From Eurosta solidaginis (lineage: Eukaryota; Arthropoda; Insecta; Diptera; Tephritidae), in assembly GCF_040869045.1 (NCBI RefSeq), contig NC_090321.1, positions 87,464,603 through 87,528,602 on the forward strand: 64,000 nt of DNA. Reading direction: 5' to 3'. The position numbers and the translations under genes were made by a program. Positions 12,568-23,429 of the stretch are shown one piece after another; within the stretch, counting starts at the first letter, position 1, and every line of letters begins with the position of its first letter. Below the pieces are notes generated by a model. It was not told where the DNA came from. It made no database searches and saw nothing but the letters and a program-made list of their open reading frames with translations.

Positions 12568-13808
12568 GAGACAGTCATTTTGCTGCCCTCTCGTTGTGGG
12601 CATTTAAAACTGCCAGCTGAATGTTGTCCCCCACATAGCGCACATTTCGGTGCATTTTCGCAACTTGCAGCCTTATAACCTTCCTGGCCGCATTTCCTGC
12701 ATAGGCTAGACCTATCTACAGTCTCCTTACATTTCTGAGCTATATGCCCGTAGCCCCAGCACCTATAACAGCGTTTTTCTTGCTTGAGCTCTCTAATTCG
12801 GCAGGAAACCCATCCTACCCGGATTCTTTGCATATTAAGAACTGCCTTGGCATCATCCGCTGTAAGGCTTATAAGTGCCGACTTCGAGCCATTGTACCCT
12901 GTGCGTATGCTTTTTATGGCAGCCACATCTGGAAGTTTGATGTTGCATTGCTGGTGGAGGGCGTTGCAAATCTCCTCGGGCGTAGTAATCTCATCGAGAT
13001 CTCTGCACTGTAGCGTGACCATTTGGGACTTTGTTATAACTTTAGCCGAGTCCTTTAGTACCGCTTCAATTTCTGCTTGGTACACGCTTGTTTTCCCATC
13101 TTGCGATTTTTTCAGCTCTAGTAACAGCTCTCCTTTCGCCGTTCTTCTAATCGTTTTGACGTCATCACCCAGGGATTTTAATTCGTCGCATCTTCTCACT
13201 TTACGCAATATGTCGGCGTACGTCGCATCCCCCGCCTTGGAAATGATGATTGCATCCGGCCTAGCCTTAAGTGATTTTTTCTTGATCTTCTTTTTGGCTA
13301 ACTGCCACTCTCCCGTCTTTTGGGCTGCAGTTTCCTCTTTCCGCTCCGTCTTCTCTTGCGTTTCTTGCCGTCGTTTGTGACCACCCACGTGCCCTGGTAA
13401 GACATCTTTTAGAGTAGTAGTGGGTTTTACCACGTTGTTCTCCTTGGTCGAGTACGAATTATTCCTCGGTCGCTTTCCTGGGGGTGATGGACTTCTATCC
13501 TTGGCGCATTCGCTTGCACGCAATTTATGTTCTAAATTCTTTACCTCTAGGGCCGACTCGATGTACAGCACTTTTATTATGGAGGCCAAGCGCTTGATTT
13601 CCGCGTGTATATTATTACGCCCTATGAAGAACTGCATCAAGTCCTCAATCGCCTTGCCTAGCTTGGTCATCTTTTTTTCTCCAGGGGGGTTATGCTGATT
13701 TAACGCAGCTGACGCCTGCTTAATTAGCTCACTTAATAATGGTGTGCCCGTTTGAGCCTTGCTGTCGGAGTTCTTTTTGCAAAGCTTCGGTGTAGCACCC
13801 GGCGACAA
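12564..13808 (-). CDS. LINE ORF1 (Gag-like nucleic-acid-binding protein)
   Basis: 414 codons are open without interruption. Three zinc knuckles lie near the C-terminus: CYRCWGYGHIAQKC (about residues 347-360), CRKCGQEGYKAASC (370-383) and CALCGGQHSAGSFKC (389-403). A lysine-rich stretch covers about residues 100-190. Such proteins bind element RNA in the retrotransposition particle. The ORF as scored begins with TTG. The likely native ATG (13839-13837, minus strand) is one base out of frame, so a single-base indel near the start probably disrupts it. The stop overlaps the ORF2 start as ATGA. The open length suggests a fairly recent copy. Confidence 0.85.
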   Translation of the reverse strand: MSPGATPKLCKKNSDSKAQTGTPLLSELIKQASAALNQHNPPGEKKMTKLGKAIEDLMQFFIGRNNIHAEIKRLASIIKVLYIESALEVKNLEHKLRASECAKDRSPSPPGKRPRNNSYSTKENNVVKPTTTLKDVLPGHVGGHKRRQETQEKTERKEETAAQKTGEWQLAKKKIKKKSLKARPDAIIISKAGDATYADILRKVRRCDELKSLGDDVKTIRRTAKGELLLELKKSQDGKTSVYQAEIEAVLKDSAKVITKSQMVTLQCRDLDEITTPEEICNALHQQCNIKLPDVAAIKSIRTGYNGSKSALISLTADDAKAVLNMQRIRVGWVSCRIRELKQEKRCYRCWGYGHIAQKCKETVDRSSLCRKCGQEGYKAASCENAPKCALCGGQHSAGSFKCPQREGSKMTVS

Positions 13809-14064
13809 CGCTCCTTGCTTGCTTTCGGCCTCCGCTCATTTGGGTTTCGTTACCACTTGCGACTAAATGTTAAGGCCCCCAACCGATGGGCCACGCCCTT
13901 CTGGAGAGCGAGCTAGCTTCCTTCCTACAAATGGATTGAACGCCATTTCATTCTCCTGTGTTTGGTTTTTTATTTTAGTATTGTTGTTGCTCATCATTTA
14001 TTTAATTGGGTCCCCACTTGAGGCCGCTTTCTTGGTCCGAGTGTGCAGTTACCTATATAGATAG

Positions 14065-14330
14065 AGCCCGCCCTCTTAAAATACTCATTAACACCTTTCA
14101 TTTGATACTCATATCGTACAAACAAATTTTAGAGTCACCCCTGGTCCATCTTTATGGCGATATCTCGAAAAGGCGTCCATCTATAGAACTAAGGCCCACT
14201 CCCTTTTAAAATACTCATTAACACCTTTCATTTGTTACCCATATCGTACAAAATAAATTCTAGAGTCACCCCTGGTCCATCTATAGAACTATGGTCCACT
14301 TCCTCTTAAAATACTCTTTAATACCTTCCA
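14065..14330 (+). repeat. Remainder of the A2 128-bp array, downstream of the LINE
   Basis: Two to three array units with the same GGCGATATCTCGAAAAGGCG core resume directly after the LINE 5' end. They lead into the decayed last unit and the A2 3' terminus. Confidence 0.85.
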
Positions 14331-14474
14331 TTTGATACACATGTCATACAAACACATTCCAGGGTTACCCTAGGTTATTTTTGCAAAATGGTGATTTTCC
14401 CTTACTTTGTCTCCACAGCTCTCAACTGAGTATGTAATGTTCGGTTACACCCGAACTTAGCCTTCCTTACTTGT

Positions 14475-15124
14475 TTTATAGAAAAATTGATGCAGTGATT
14501 TTGTAAAGCGATTTTAATAAATGGAAATTTACCCCAGTTTACTTACACACACATATTCTAGGTACCGGTTTAGTCAGCATAGTGTAGCTAATAGAGCTGG
14601 ATTCGATTCGATTTTTTGAAAAATCAATTTTTTCGACTCGATTCTCAAAAAAAAATCGATTTAATCGATTAAATCGAGTCAAAAAAATGTGATTGCAGCT
14701 TAATTGTTTACACGATTTTCACTGTTAGACAGTTTCTGCCTCTTTCGTTATCTGGCGCTAACTCGCAGATCAAGGGATACTAATCGGTTCTCCACTTGGT
14801 CCTCCCATCGGAGTGGGATTATTAGTGTATTTAATACTGAAATATTATTATTTTTTGTGCTTTTTCAAATTAATTTACAGCAGTAGTAGAGAAACAAACC
14901 TCTGGGGCTGTATTCAGTAAGCTATATACATTTTTCTTTCATACAAATTATATGAAGAAAAAGTGTACATTTTAAAACTCACAGTTGCTGAATCTACCGT
15001 CTGGTTCCAAGAAGCATAACAATTTTTGTCTAGGATATTCCATTTTGTACGCAGACATTTTTTCGGTAAATTCTGACTTCCCTGCAATTCTAGCTTAGCA
15101 ATGAAACAGAGATAAACTCTTGTC
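14475..15124. other. AT-rich intergenic DNA with a decayed MITE
   Basis: At 14902-14994 a sequence beginning GGGGCTGTATTCAGTAAG and ending near CAGTTGCTGAAT is a diverged relative of the 107-bp palindromic MITE at 21167-21273; its right terminus is lost. ATCGATT-rich palindromic sequence lies at about 14604-14685. No gene is seen. Confidence 0.45.
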
Positions 15125-15480
15125 ATTAACGCTCTATAAATCTCTCATCGTACCTCTTCTAATGTATGCATCGGAATCATGGACCGTGTCGAGAGACAAT
15201 GGGATGGCCCAGTGTCCTGGCGGCGATTTATGGTCCTCGCAGTGATGCCAATCGCTACGTCATGTTGTGGAAATGCACGAAAACACTCTGGCATAGATAG
15301 TATACCTATCGGTACCCGTATTTGAAAGCAGACGAATGGGGAGACCTCCAGTAAGAAGACTTGATCTCCCTTGGTGTCAGTTATGTTGAGAAAGGGATGC
15401 TGGCATGATTTGTTTATGCCAAAACCGTCTAGGCGGTTGAGCTCTAATCAAAGTCACCAACACAATAGTGCATAGTCATG
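15125..15480 (+). pseudogene. Fragment of a non-LTR retrotransposon RT C-terminus
   Basis: Translation of about 15128-15190 gives LYKSLIVPLLMYASESWT, matching the style of LYKSLIVPALLYVAKAWTM at 63130-63190. Further down, GRPPVRRLDLPW resembles the C-terminal end of such ORFs. Frameshifts and stops break the reading. The clade is uncertain. Confidence 0.5.
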
Positions 15481-16964
15481 GTGTATGGTTCTAAATAAAG
15501 TCGAAGCTATTTTATTTTGTCTATGAATATGAGCCAGTGATAGTCAATTTTGATTAATAAATATTGAATTGTACCTACTATAACTGTGAGATTATCAAAA
15601 CTTCGAAGGCTAAAAAAATCGAATGACTTTTTTTTTTATTTTTAATAAAAAAATCGTTGCTAATGAATTTTTGAGAGTTATTTGATTTTAAATTTTTTTC
15701 TTATATAACAATTTTTTTTTGAAGTTTTTTTTAAGAAGATACTAATTTTAAATTCTTCCTCCTTGGTACGTTCAGGTGTGATATATCAATTCTATCGGCA
15801 TTGAAAATTTATAAGAGGGCAATTCGGAAATTGGCTAAATTAACGATTTTCCATGGAATGCTATAGACATTGTAATTTTAGATCTAAGCCAGATTTTTAT
15901 TCGCCACACGTAGGCAAAATACGTCTAAGCGCACGAAGCGGTCGTGGTTAACAATGTGCCAAATATGAAAAAAATACCAAAAAAAAAACTTCCTCAGAAG
16001 ATAAACATTTTGGGATTTTTTGAAATAGGTAAACAATTTTTTCTCCCACAGTCTCCCCCTCCCTGGATCCGCCACAGCGTCGGAAGCACATAATATATGA
16101 AAAAGATTCAATGGACTGATTCGTTTTAAATATTTATTTTAACTTTTATAAACCAAAAACAGGTAGGGGATTTGTATATCTGAGTACTAACTATCAAGGA
16201 ACTGCTCGGAATCGCGTTTGCTCCAACATCCTAAAAACATAATGTTCATATTTGTATATACCCATTCACGAAATTCCGCTAAATCTGTTACTGTTAAGTT
16301 CGTTACATTGATAACCCTCATACCCTTCTTTTATCTAATATAAAAGATTTGTTTCATATGTAGAATTTATACATTTAAATAAATAAAATTTTGTTCTTTT
16401 TGGACATAACTTAGATTAATTTCTGTCTTTTAACATTTTAAACAATACTGCCGTCCCTATTAAAAATGGCAGTAAAATGCACTTACTGCCTTTTAAGGAT
16501 TTTAATTCTAATAAATTTCTGCGACTAGAGTTAAGTCATAATCAAATAAATACACATTTAAAATTAACGATGAAGGATTAAACAAGGCTTTAAATTTGAA
16601 GTTTACTTGAAAAATCTTAAATTCAAATTTCTCCGACTTTACTTCTTACACTTTACTGCTTTTTTGCTATGGACGGCAGTATGCTTGTGTAAAAAGTTCC
16701 CGACATCATGTTCTAATATATTCGCATTTTTTCTACGACTTGGCGGCATATGAATAGTTCAGTGCACATAATAGGAGCGTTCCATTAAGTTATCGAGCTC
16801 TGGCTCACGATCAAATCTCATTGGAACGATCTGGATCAACTTTATAAGAGCTGGCAGTACTAATATAAAACATCTGCTTTGTTGAAAATAAGAAGAAGAA
16901 ACATACACCAAAAATGAAGATACTGATAGAATTATTAACATTTAAATAGTTTCGCTCGTAAACA
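15481..16964. other. AT-rich DNA, no gene seen
   Basis: No convincing ORF or RNA gene. The segment CTGGATCCGCCACAG (about 16062-16076) resembles the end of some hAT-type insect repeats, but no partner terminus was found. Confidence 0.3.
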
Positions 16965-17232
16965 AACTATTGTGCTTGAGGCTTAAGCTAGAAATAGTTA
17001 TCGGGGTCGTTTACAACTGTACTGATCATAGAACTTTGTTTATTAGTAAACAGGTGTGGAAATGTTCATACATAATGGTACATGTAAAATATGTACCTAA
17101 TTTTAATAAGATTAATATGGTAGGGATTTTTGATTCCCATAAACATACATACATATGTATGTATGTAAGTTGTATGGAAAATTTTTCTTTTCATATCTTT
17201 TGGTTTGTATAAAGATCTAATTGGTCACCATT
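16965..17232 (+). repeat. Dispersed repeat, left arm of an inverted pair
   Basis: 17021-17232 is a diverged reverse complement of 18533-18740. Both contain the TAAACAGGTGTGGAAATG / CATTTCCACACCTGTTTA segment and end at TTGGTCACCATT / AATGGTGACCAA. 16970-17030 also matches 19810-19880 and the flank after 20477 in reverse. It includes the uninterrupted segment GAGGCTTAAGCTAG (about 16977-16990), the empty site of the MITE at 19882. Confidence 0.75.
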
Positions 17233-18532
17233 AAGAAAAATATTTTTACATATCATTGCCAACATTTTTTGCGAAGTCTGATGAATCAAAAGTTATTTAA
17301 GGTCAATGTTAACTTAATGAAAATTTTGGAAAAAAATTTCCTAAAATAAAGTTTGAAGCAATCCATTTTAAACGTAACAAAATTCTAGTGGAATTAGTGA
17401 CTAGTTTCAAAAACGGCTGTCTGTCTGTTTTTGCCGCTCCTTAAAATTTTGATTGTCCTTGAACGCGTTAAACGCTGTAATATAAATACCCAAATGTGCA
17501 TATAAGCATATTCTAACACATGTACATGTTGTATTCTTGCAGATTCCTTTGAAATTAGATTCATATACAAGTGCATGTGGGTATCTCTATGTGTATGTAT
17601 ATGTATTCCCGAAATTGCGCAAAGGGTGATATGAAATAAGAATCCCGCCTACTTTTACGGTTAGTGTGGGTATTGTTTATTGTTTTTTTATTTCATTTTG
17701 TTGATGCTTGGACTAGCTGAGTATTATTGCTTGCGGATGAAATTCTTTTCTTTTAAATATTTTGGTTTTTGCAATAATTTTATGTGTGTATACTCGTGAA
17801 TTCAGTCCTGCAATCATAAATACACACGCGGAGGTAATTCTAAGACGTAAATTTGCATACACATAGATGGAAATATTCAGGCAAACTTTTCCTTCGGTTT
17901 TTAGTTGTGGGTTTTTAATCGATTATGTATATGTTCTTTGTCTTTCTTTAAATTCCAAGCTTGGAAATTTCGTTAACCATAAATATTAACCAGCAATGTC
18001 CTTTTATATCCTGCATCGCGTAACTTATTCATAATTAAAAAACGACACAATGGAAAGTATAAAATGAGGATACCATCTTCTTTTTGTTGATGGTGTGGGT
18101 ACCTATGTATACTCCGTATTGAACAGAAGACAAATCACTTATCACAAATGATCAGTAGTATTTTGAGGTTTATTTCGAGTTATAAGACATTCAAAAATCA
18201 AAAAACCTTAACCTTTGCCCTTCAAAGTGAACAATTTTTTTTTTATTTCATGATAAAATTTCTTTTATTTATTTCTTTTATATACATACATACAATAAAA
18301 AGCAATCTTAGCTTAATTACTCATTTCAGTGTCATATAAAGCTGATTTTCTTATTTATATATATGTAAATGATGATTTAGTTTTAAAACCTGTGTAAATA
18401 TTTAACTTTTTTTACTTTGGTGTAAAAATATTAAAGCCGATACAAGATATTGGTTAAGTTTATTTCTTGAAGGCTTAACAATAGTACCAGCACTTGAGAA
18501 AACTCGCTCGGAACATGTAAAAATATTTTTTT
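17233..18532. other. AT-rich loop between repeat arms, no gene seen
   Basis: About 1.3 kb separates the two inverted arms. I see no coding pattern or structured element. Confidence 0.3.
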
Positions 18533-18740
18533 AATGGTGACCAAATTGATGTTTATACAAACCAAAATATATCAAAACATAAATTTTCCATACAATATGT
18601 ATGTATGTATATGGGAAACAAAAATCCCTACCATATTAATCTTATTAAAATTAGGTACATATTTTACATGTACCGTTATGTATGAACATTTCCACACCTG
18701 TTTACTGATAAACAAAGTTCTATTATCAGTCATATATGTA
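18533..18740 (-). repeat. Dispersed repeat, right arm of the inverted pair
   Basis: Diverged reverse complement of 17021-17232. Its continuation (TAATACTTCTATATCA, about 18739-18755) is also found, reversed, at about 19807-19823, so at least three copies or parts of this family are present within 4 kb. Confidence 0.7.
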
Positions 18741-19789
18741 ATACTTCTATATCACTACTACTGAACTGTGCAGCCTGTCAAACATTACAGTACAGATATA
18801 CAACGAGAGAAGGAGACAAAATCTCAAGGCTGTCGTTAAATTTTTTTTAAAAAGGGGGCTTAAATATATGTATATTTCAACAAGCCGTCTTGCTTCTATC
18901 AATATTGTACATTAGGCTATTTCGTTCTCCAAATGAAAAAGTAAGCTTTTGTTTTCCATTAGTATTATAAAATTTTTGATTGTTTTAAGAACTCCGCAGA
19001 TTAGCATTACCGATTTGTGCTGAGTGCGCAGATATACGTGTGTAAATGAGCCCTTAGTGACCAAAAAGCGACAAAAAAAAGCAAATAATGCCAACTGACA
19101 ACTACGAATTTCTCATGCACAGAATTAACAGTTACAAAATATGCGTAGGCGCAACAAATGGCATAAATTGAAAACAAATCTAGTTAGCGGTCGTAAGATT
19201 TTCAGCTGGTATAAGTAAAATTTACAAAATTGATATTAGTTCAACACCAATAGCAGCCAACCCAGTACTCATATTTTGTTTACTTCATCAAAAATTTATT
19301 TCATTAAAAAACTCAAAATAAGTAAAATTTTTAAAACGTTTATATATCGTATTTTCAAGCCAATTCATTTTAAATTATTTTTTAAAACGTTTAAAGAAAT
19401 GCTTGTTGGGATGTATGTATATGTGTATTTTCATACATGTATAATTGAATTTTTTTCATTTCAAAAATATGAATTCTTCGCCTTGTTTTGTTTTTTTGTA
19501 CTATTTATGTAAATAATGTACTTTGTATGGCTGCAGCCCATGCTTAAATAATAAAGACATCAATCCTTGTATTGTATTTGTTGGCGTTTTCATTGTTTAA
19601 TCGACTAAACTGAGATTTTATAACAATTAGTATGCAAAAGTTGGGTAAAGGGGATAGTGACCCATTGGTACCCCTTTAATACTTTTTTTACATACGCTAC
19701 TACAATTCACTAACACTAACAAAGCCCGCGCATGCGCAGAACATTCATTTGCACAGTTTCAGCAAATAATGATTGACAGAAAATTTGCA

Positions 19790-19881
19790 CATTAGGAAGA
19801 TAGGAAGGTATTGATATAGAAGTATTATATATATGTTATCAGTACAGTGGTAAACGACCCCGATAACTATTTTTAGCTTAA
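19790..19881 (-). repeat. Third copy of the dispersed repeat, interrupted by a MITE
   Basis: GTAAACGACCCCGATAACTA through AGCTTA is the reverse complement of about 16983-17014. The repeat resumes after the MITE at GACTCAAGCACAA (20480-20492). Confidence 0.7.
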
Positions 19882-20476
19882 TGCGGCAGTTACCCAACGA
19901 CGTGTGCCGTACGTAAGGACGTTTGTCGTACGAAGCACGTTTGACCGAACTTTCAAGCCCGTAGGAATCAACGTGTGCTTCTGTGTACATGTACATAACA
20001 TATTTGTGTGTGTATTGTTTACAGATAAGCACTGTTGCCATTGACCATTTTGCATGTATGCTTATGGAAACATCAACTTTTTCCAATTTAATTTTTGATA
20101 TTGTAAAAGGCCGGAATACATATTAAATAAGTATAAATAGATTACATATTTATAATCAGCACTTTTACATAATTGTTTCGAATTATTTTCACATTTTTTC
20201 AAACTTTAATTAGGTGTTTTTGCATAAAATTGCAAACGGTCAAAAATTAGCGCACAAAAGTTTACTAGGCAACTCTGTCTAGTGAGAGAGCGATCAGCTG
20301 ACACGTTCTTACGGAAAAAATCAAAATTGTTTTGATTTCTACGTTCCGGGCTACGTACGTGCGGGCGTTGCACGTCGGTGAGTTTTCGTTTACATTGCAC
20401 ACTCATAAGATAGGTCATGTCAGCTGACACGTTTTTGGTACGTACGTTCGTGAGTAACTGCCGCATAACTGCCGCA
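19882..20476. mobile_element. MITE with TGCGGCAGTTAC termini and TAA target duplication (PIF/Harbinger-like)
   Basis: The left terminus TGCGGCAGTTAC (19882) is mirrored by GTAACTGCCGCA (ending 20465). A repeated shorter terminus, CTGCCGCA, ends at 20476. TAA flanks at 19879-19881, 20466-20468 and 20477-20479 match a 3-bp TWA duplication, typical of PIF/Harbinger. The homologous sequence without insertion at 16977-16990 has a single TTAA at the site, which supports the boundaries. There is no transposase, so it is non-autonomous. The 123-codon minus ORF here looks like chance. Confidence 0.75.
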
Positions 20477-20689
20477 TAAGACTCAAGCACAACTTTGGTT
20501 ACGTAAATATATGTGACTAAATAAATGAATATTAACAAAGCAACCCCAAACAAACAAAAATATATGCATATATGCATCTATACACACATAAATATATGTA
20601 CGTATACATATATGTGCATGCTCATCTGCACAAGCGATGAGCGTAACATAAACGCAATGTCTTTTATTTTACTATTTGAAGTATCCAGA

Positions 20690-20825
20690 TAGTGCGCACT
20701 ATCCGGTTAGTAATATCCGAATAAACGAACAAAAAATTCGAATAAATATTATTCGGATTACGAATACCTGGCGAATAAAAGAGTTTATTATTCGAATAAT
20801 TTTTATTCGAATAGTCCCACCCCTA
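20690..20825. repeat. ATTCGAATAAT-rich imperfect repeats
   Basis: Several copies of the palindromic ATTCGAATAA-type motif in both orientations. It ends at CCCACCCCTAAT, which may be the edge of an unclassified repeat. Confidence 0.4.
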
Positions 20826-20855
20826 ATATGTACACATACTTAATTCAGTGCTACC

Positions 20856-21119
20856 ATGGCTCAACTATATGGTTGGCTCATCTCATCCGCTGATTTTATT
20901 TTTTTTCATTTCACTGGAGTAGGGATTGTCAGAAGGAGATGGCAAACTCAAAATGAAACCAACATATTGACAACACTTTCTTACTACACACAAAAGCTGC
21001 TAAGTTTTATGTTTTCATTTCATTACATTCGTCTTACACCAACACGCTGATTTTGATGATAATCTGAACAAAGGTATGTTGTTGGTGTAGATATGAGCCA
21101 ACCATATAGTTGAGCCATT
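20856..21119. mobile_element. 264-bp TIR element (MITE)
   Basis: The termini are a perfect 26-bp inverted repeat: ATGGCTCAACTATATGG continuing to GGCTCAT on the left, and its reverse complement ending at 21118. Flanks share AGTGCTACC (20847-20855 and 21120-21128), a target-site duplication of about 8-10 bp; the exact length is ambiguous because the next base also matches. That length fits hAT-like or Mutator-like transposition. No coding capacity. Confidence 0.8.
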
Positions 21120-21166
21120 AGTGCTACCAACTCAAAAGTGGTTAGCTGTAAAAAAATCTACTACAG

Positions 21167-21273
21167 AGGCCCTATTCAGTAACTTTGAGTTTTAAAATGT
21201 ACAGTTTTTCTTCATATAATTTGTATGAAAGAAAAATGTACATTTCAAAACTCATAGTTACTGAATAGGGCCT
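21167..21273. mobile_element. 107-bp palindromic MITE
   Basis: The element is almost entirely one inverted repeat, from AGGCCCTATTCAGTAAC to GTTACTGAATAGGGCCT. CAG occurs directly outside on both sides (21164-21166 and 21274-21276), a 3-bp duplication. RNA from it would fold into one long hairpin. A decayed relative lies at 14902. Confidence 0.8.
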
Positions 21274-21277
21274 CAGA

Positions 21278-22520
21278 AAACGAAACGAACAGAAATGCTA
21301 TACGGATCAGATATTGAACCACATAAATATCAGAATCACAACGTTGTTGTTGCATTTGCATGTTAAATTTCTATCCGTATATGGTTCACGAGCCATTGGA
21401 ACGTAACTAATGATTAGCTGCTGCTGTCACAAAAATGTCTCACCATACTTAATTTTTTGGATTATTTTTTTTTTTTGCTAACTTTATGTAGTGTTTAGCT
21501 AATCTATGTCTATGTCTAAGCAGTCTACAATATGTATTTGAAATTCATAATTTGTTTAAAAATTTAACGTGCTAGTGTAATCATGTTAAGCTGCATGTTT
21601 TATTTAAATTATACAACAAAATTCAAAATCATTGTGTTATATAACACTGCGACTTTATTATGATATTTATTTGCTGAACGCTTTATGGATTTTATATGTT
21701 AGTTTTTTGATAGGGAGATGCGGTCTGATGTGCGCTAGTGCAAGAAAAAAGATAAATTTTTCTTCACTTAACTCCCTACGTTTCACCAATCTCCTTGGCA
21801 TACTCAGGGGCAGGATCTTTATTTTATAAGACACAAACAAAGATAATACATAAGAGACAATATCATAAAAACATGTATAAGTGTCGTTTACATTGAAAAA
21901 GTTGGAAAAAAAATAATATAAAAAAGCATTAAAGAATAACAAATATTTTTCTAAATTTGAGTCACTTATAACATTATTTATCTGTACTATTAATGTCAGG
22001 TACATTTGTTAGACTGATTTGTTATCATAAACATGACAAGTACGCAACCACGATTTCGTCGCAATCTTCCTTTTTGTTCATTGTTTTTCTCTGTTTTTCA
22101 ATATATGCAGGCTATCCATTGTGTATCTTGTTCTCTCTCTTTTCTCTGTGTCTACAATTCTCGCGTTTTGTATATCAGCTGTATGCGCATGTGCCAATAT
22201 ATGTTGCGCAAGAGCTGTACTGCGACCTTAAGTTTTTCTAAATTTAATACTTCTTACTCACTCACCACAAATAACTAAAAAATATGTATATTTAACAAAA
22301 TCAACTTTCGCCCGCTGCTTTCTGCTGCTCTCATAACTCCACTTTTCTGTAATATTCGAAAATATAACTAATGTAAAAATGTATGTAAAATTTGCTAATA
22401 CACGAACATCTAATAATAATAATAATGACAATAATAATAATAGAAGACCGTGCTTAATGCATAATTACATATATCAATATAACTGCATAACAGACAATAC
22501 AGACAACAACAAAATAATTT
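21278..22520. other. AT-rich DNA with a (TAA)n microsatellite, no gene seen
   Basis: A TAA/CAA trinucleotide run lies at about 22411-22441. The overlapping ORFs (for example 21667-22005 minus) have no recognisable domain and look like AT-rich chance ORFs. Confidence 0.35.
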
Positions 22521-22523
22521 GAA

Positions 22524-23429
22524 CAAGTAAGGACGGGACTGTCTTCGGCTGTGCCGAGACTTCATACCTTTCATGAATGGGGCTGAACAATAATCTTATC
22601 CTGTTCGTAATCTCCAAATAATCAGTTGTACATACCTAAACGATTTTTAAGATAAATATAAAATAAAAAACGGCAAAAAACCCCCTTATCTGAACGATCG
22701 GTTGTATGGGATATATATTATATATAGCTCCGATCGAAATGATTTTTACAGGAAATCTTCTATGATATATTAGAATAAATATCACCAAGTTTAAAGTTTT
22801 TATATTGGAAATTAAGGGAGAATTGCCAAAAATCTTTCTAACTGAACGATCGGTTTTATGGGATATATACTATATATAGCTCCGATCAAAGTGATTTTTT
22901 CAGAAAATCTTCTATGCTATATTAAAATATATATCACCGATTTTCACGTTTATACTTTCTAAATTAAGGGAGAAATGGTCAAAAATCTTTCTATCTGAAC
23001 GATCGGTTGTATGGGATATAACTATATATAGCTCCGAACAAAGTGATTTTTTCAGGATATCTTCTATGATATATTAGAATATATATCACCGAGTTTCACG
23101 TTTATAGTTTCTAAATTGCGACAGGAATGACCAAAATCATCTTATCGGAACGATCGGTTGTATGGGAGATATATGTTATAGTGGCCCGATCCTACCGGAT
23201 CCGACAATTGTCTAATATAATACAAAAATACATCCTTTTGCCAAATTTCATTGAGATATATTAAAATTTTAGGGACTAGTTTGTGTTCAAACAGACAGAC
23301 GGACAGACGGACGGACGGACGGACATGGCTATATCAACTCAATTCGCTATACTTAATGGTGAGTCTATCGTCTATATTTCTCAACGTTACAAACATTAAT
23401 ATACCATTTCATGTTCATGAAAGGTATAA
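22524..23429 (-). mobile_element. DINE-1/Helentron-like element, family B copy 2
   Basis: Read on the minus strand it starts TTATACCTTTCATGAACATG (23429 downward). A GTCC/GTCT microsatellite is at 23292-23322. Four units of about 152 bp follow (GATCGGTTGTATGGGATATA landmarks near 22699, 22850, 23001 and 23153 on the plus strand). It ends with a hairpin TCGGC-ACA-GCCGA (22545-22557) and the terminus CCGTCCTTACTTG. This copy supplies the 3' terminus missing from B1 and shows that families A and B end alike. Confidence 0.75.

Larger units (their letters stand above)
9359..14050 (-). mobile_element. R1-clade-like non-LTR retrotransposon (LINE), inserted in the A2 array
   Basis: On the minus strand the element reads 5' UTR, ORF1 (gag with three zinc knuckles), ORF2 (endonuclease, RT, C-terminal CCHC), 3' UTR and poly(A), seen as 24 T at 9359-9382. 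Both flanks are A2 array units. They share CGCCCTCTT (near 9352 and 14069), a possible target-site duplication, though the wider flanks are imperfect and the 5' boundary is uncertain by about 20 bp. ORF1 and ORF2 overlap by an ATGA stop-start. ORF2 has two nonsense codons and three frame breaks, so this copy is inactive. The clade call rests on domain order and motif style, not on a search. Confidence 0.85.
4264..14474 (+). mobile_element. DINE-1/Helentron-like element, family A copy 2 (host of two nested insertions)
   Basis: The 5' end begins TTATACTCAGTTGAGCAGAG and contains short palindromes (ATACTC...GAGTAT; TGAGC-AGA-GCTCA). The following about 1.4 kb is nearly identical to A1 at an offset of about 4302. 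The 128-bp array starts near 5690 and is interrupted by element B1 (5795-8751) and by a LINE (9359 to about 14050). Array units continue at 8752-9358 and 14065-14330. The 3' end has the subterminal inverted repeat, the GTTCGG...CCGAAC hairpin (14439-14456) and the terminus CCTTCCTTACTTG. Without the two insertions the element would be about 2.6 kb. It is non-coding. Confidence 0.75.

Noticed and set aside
12744..13380. Plus-strand ORFs of 89 and 198 codons
   Set aside because: Antisense shadows of the LINE ORF1.
16040..16080. hAT-like terminus GGATCCGCCACAG
   Set aside because: No second terminus or target duplication found.
20206..20577. 123-codon minus ORF
   Set aside because: Overlaps the MITE at 19882-20476 and its flank; no domain or codon pattern.
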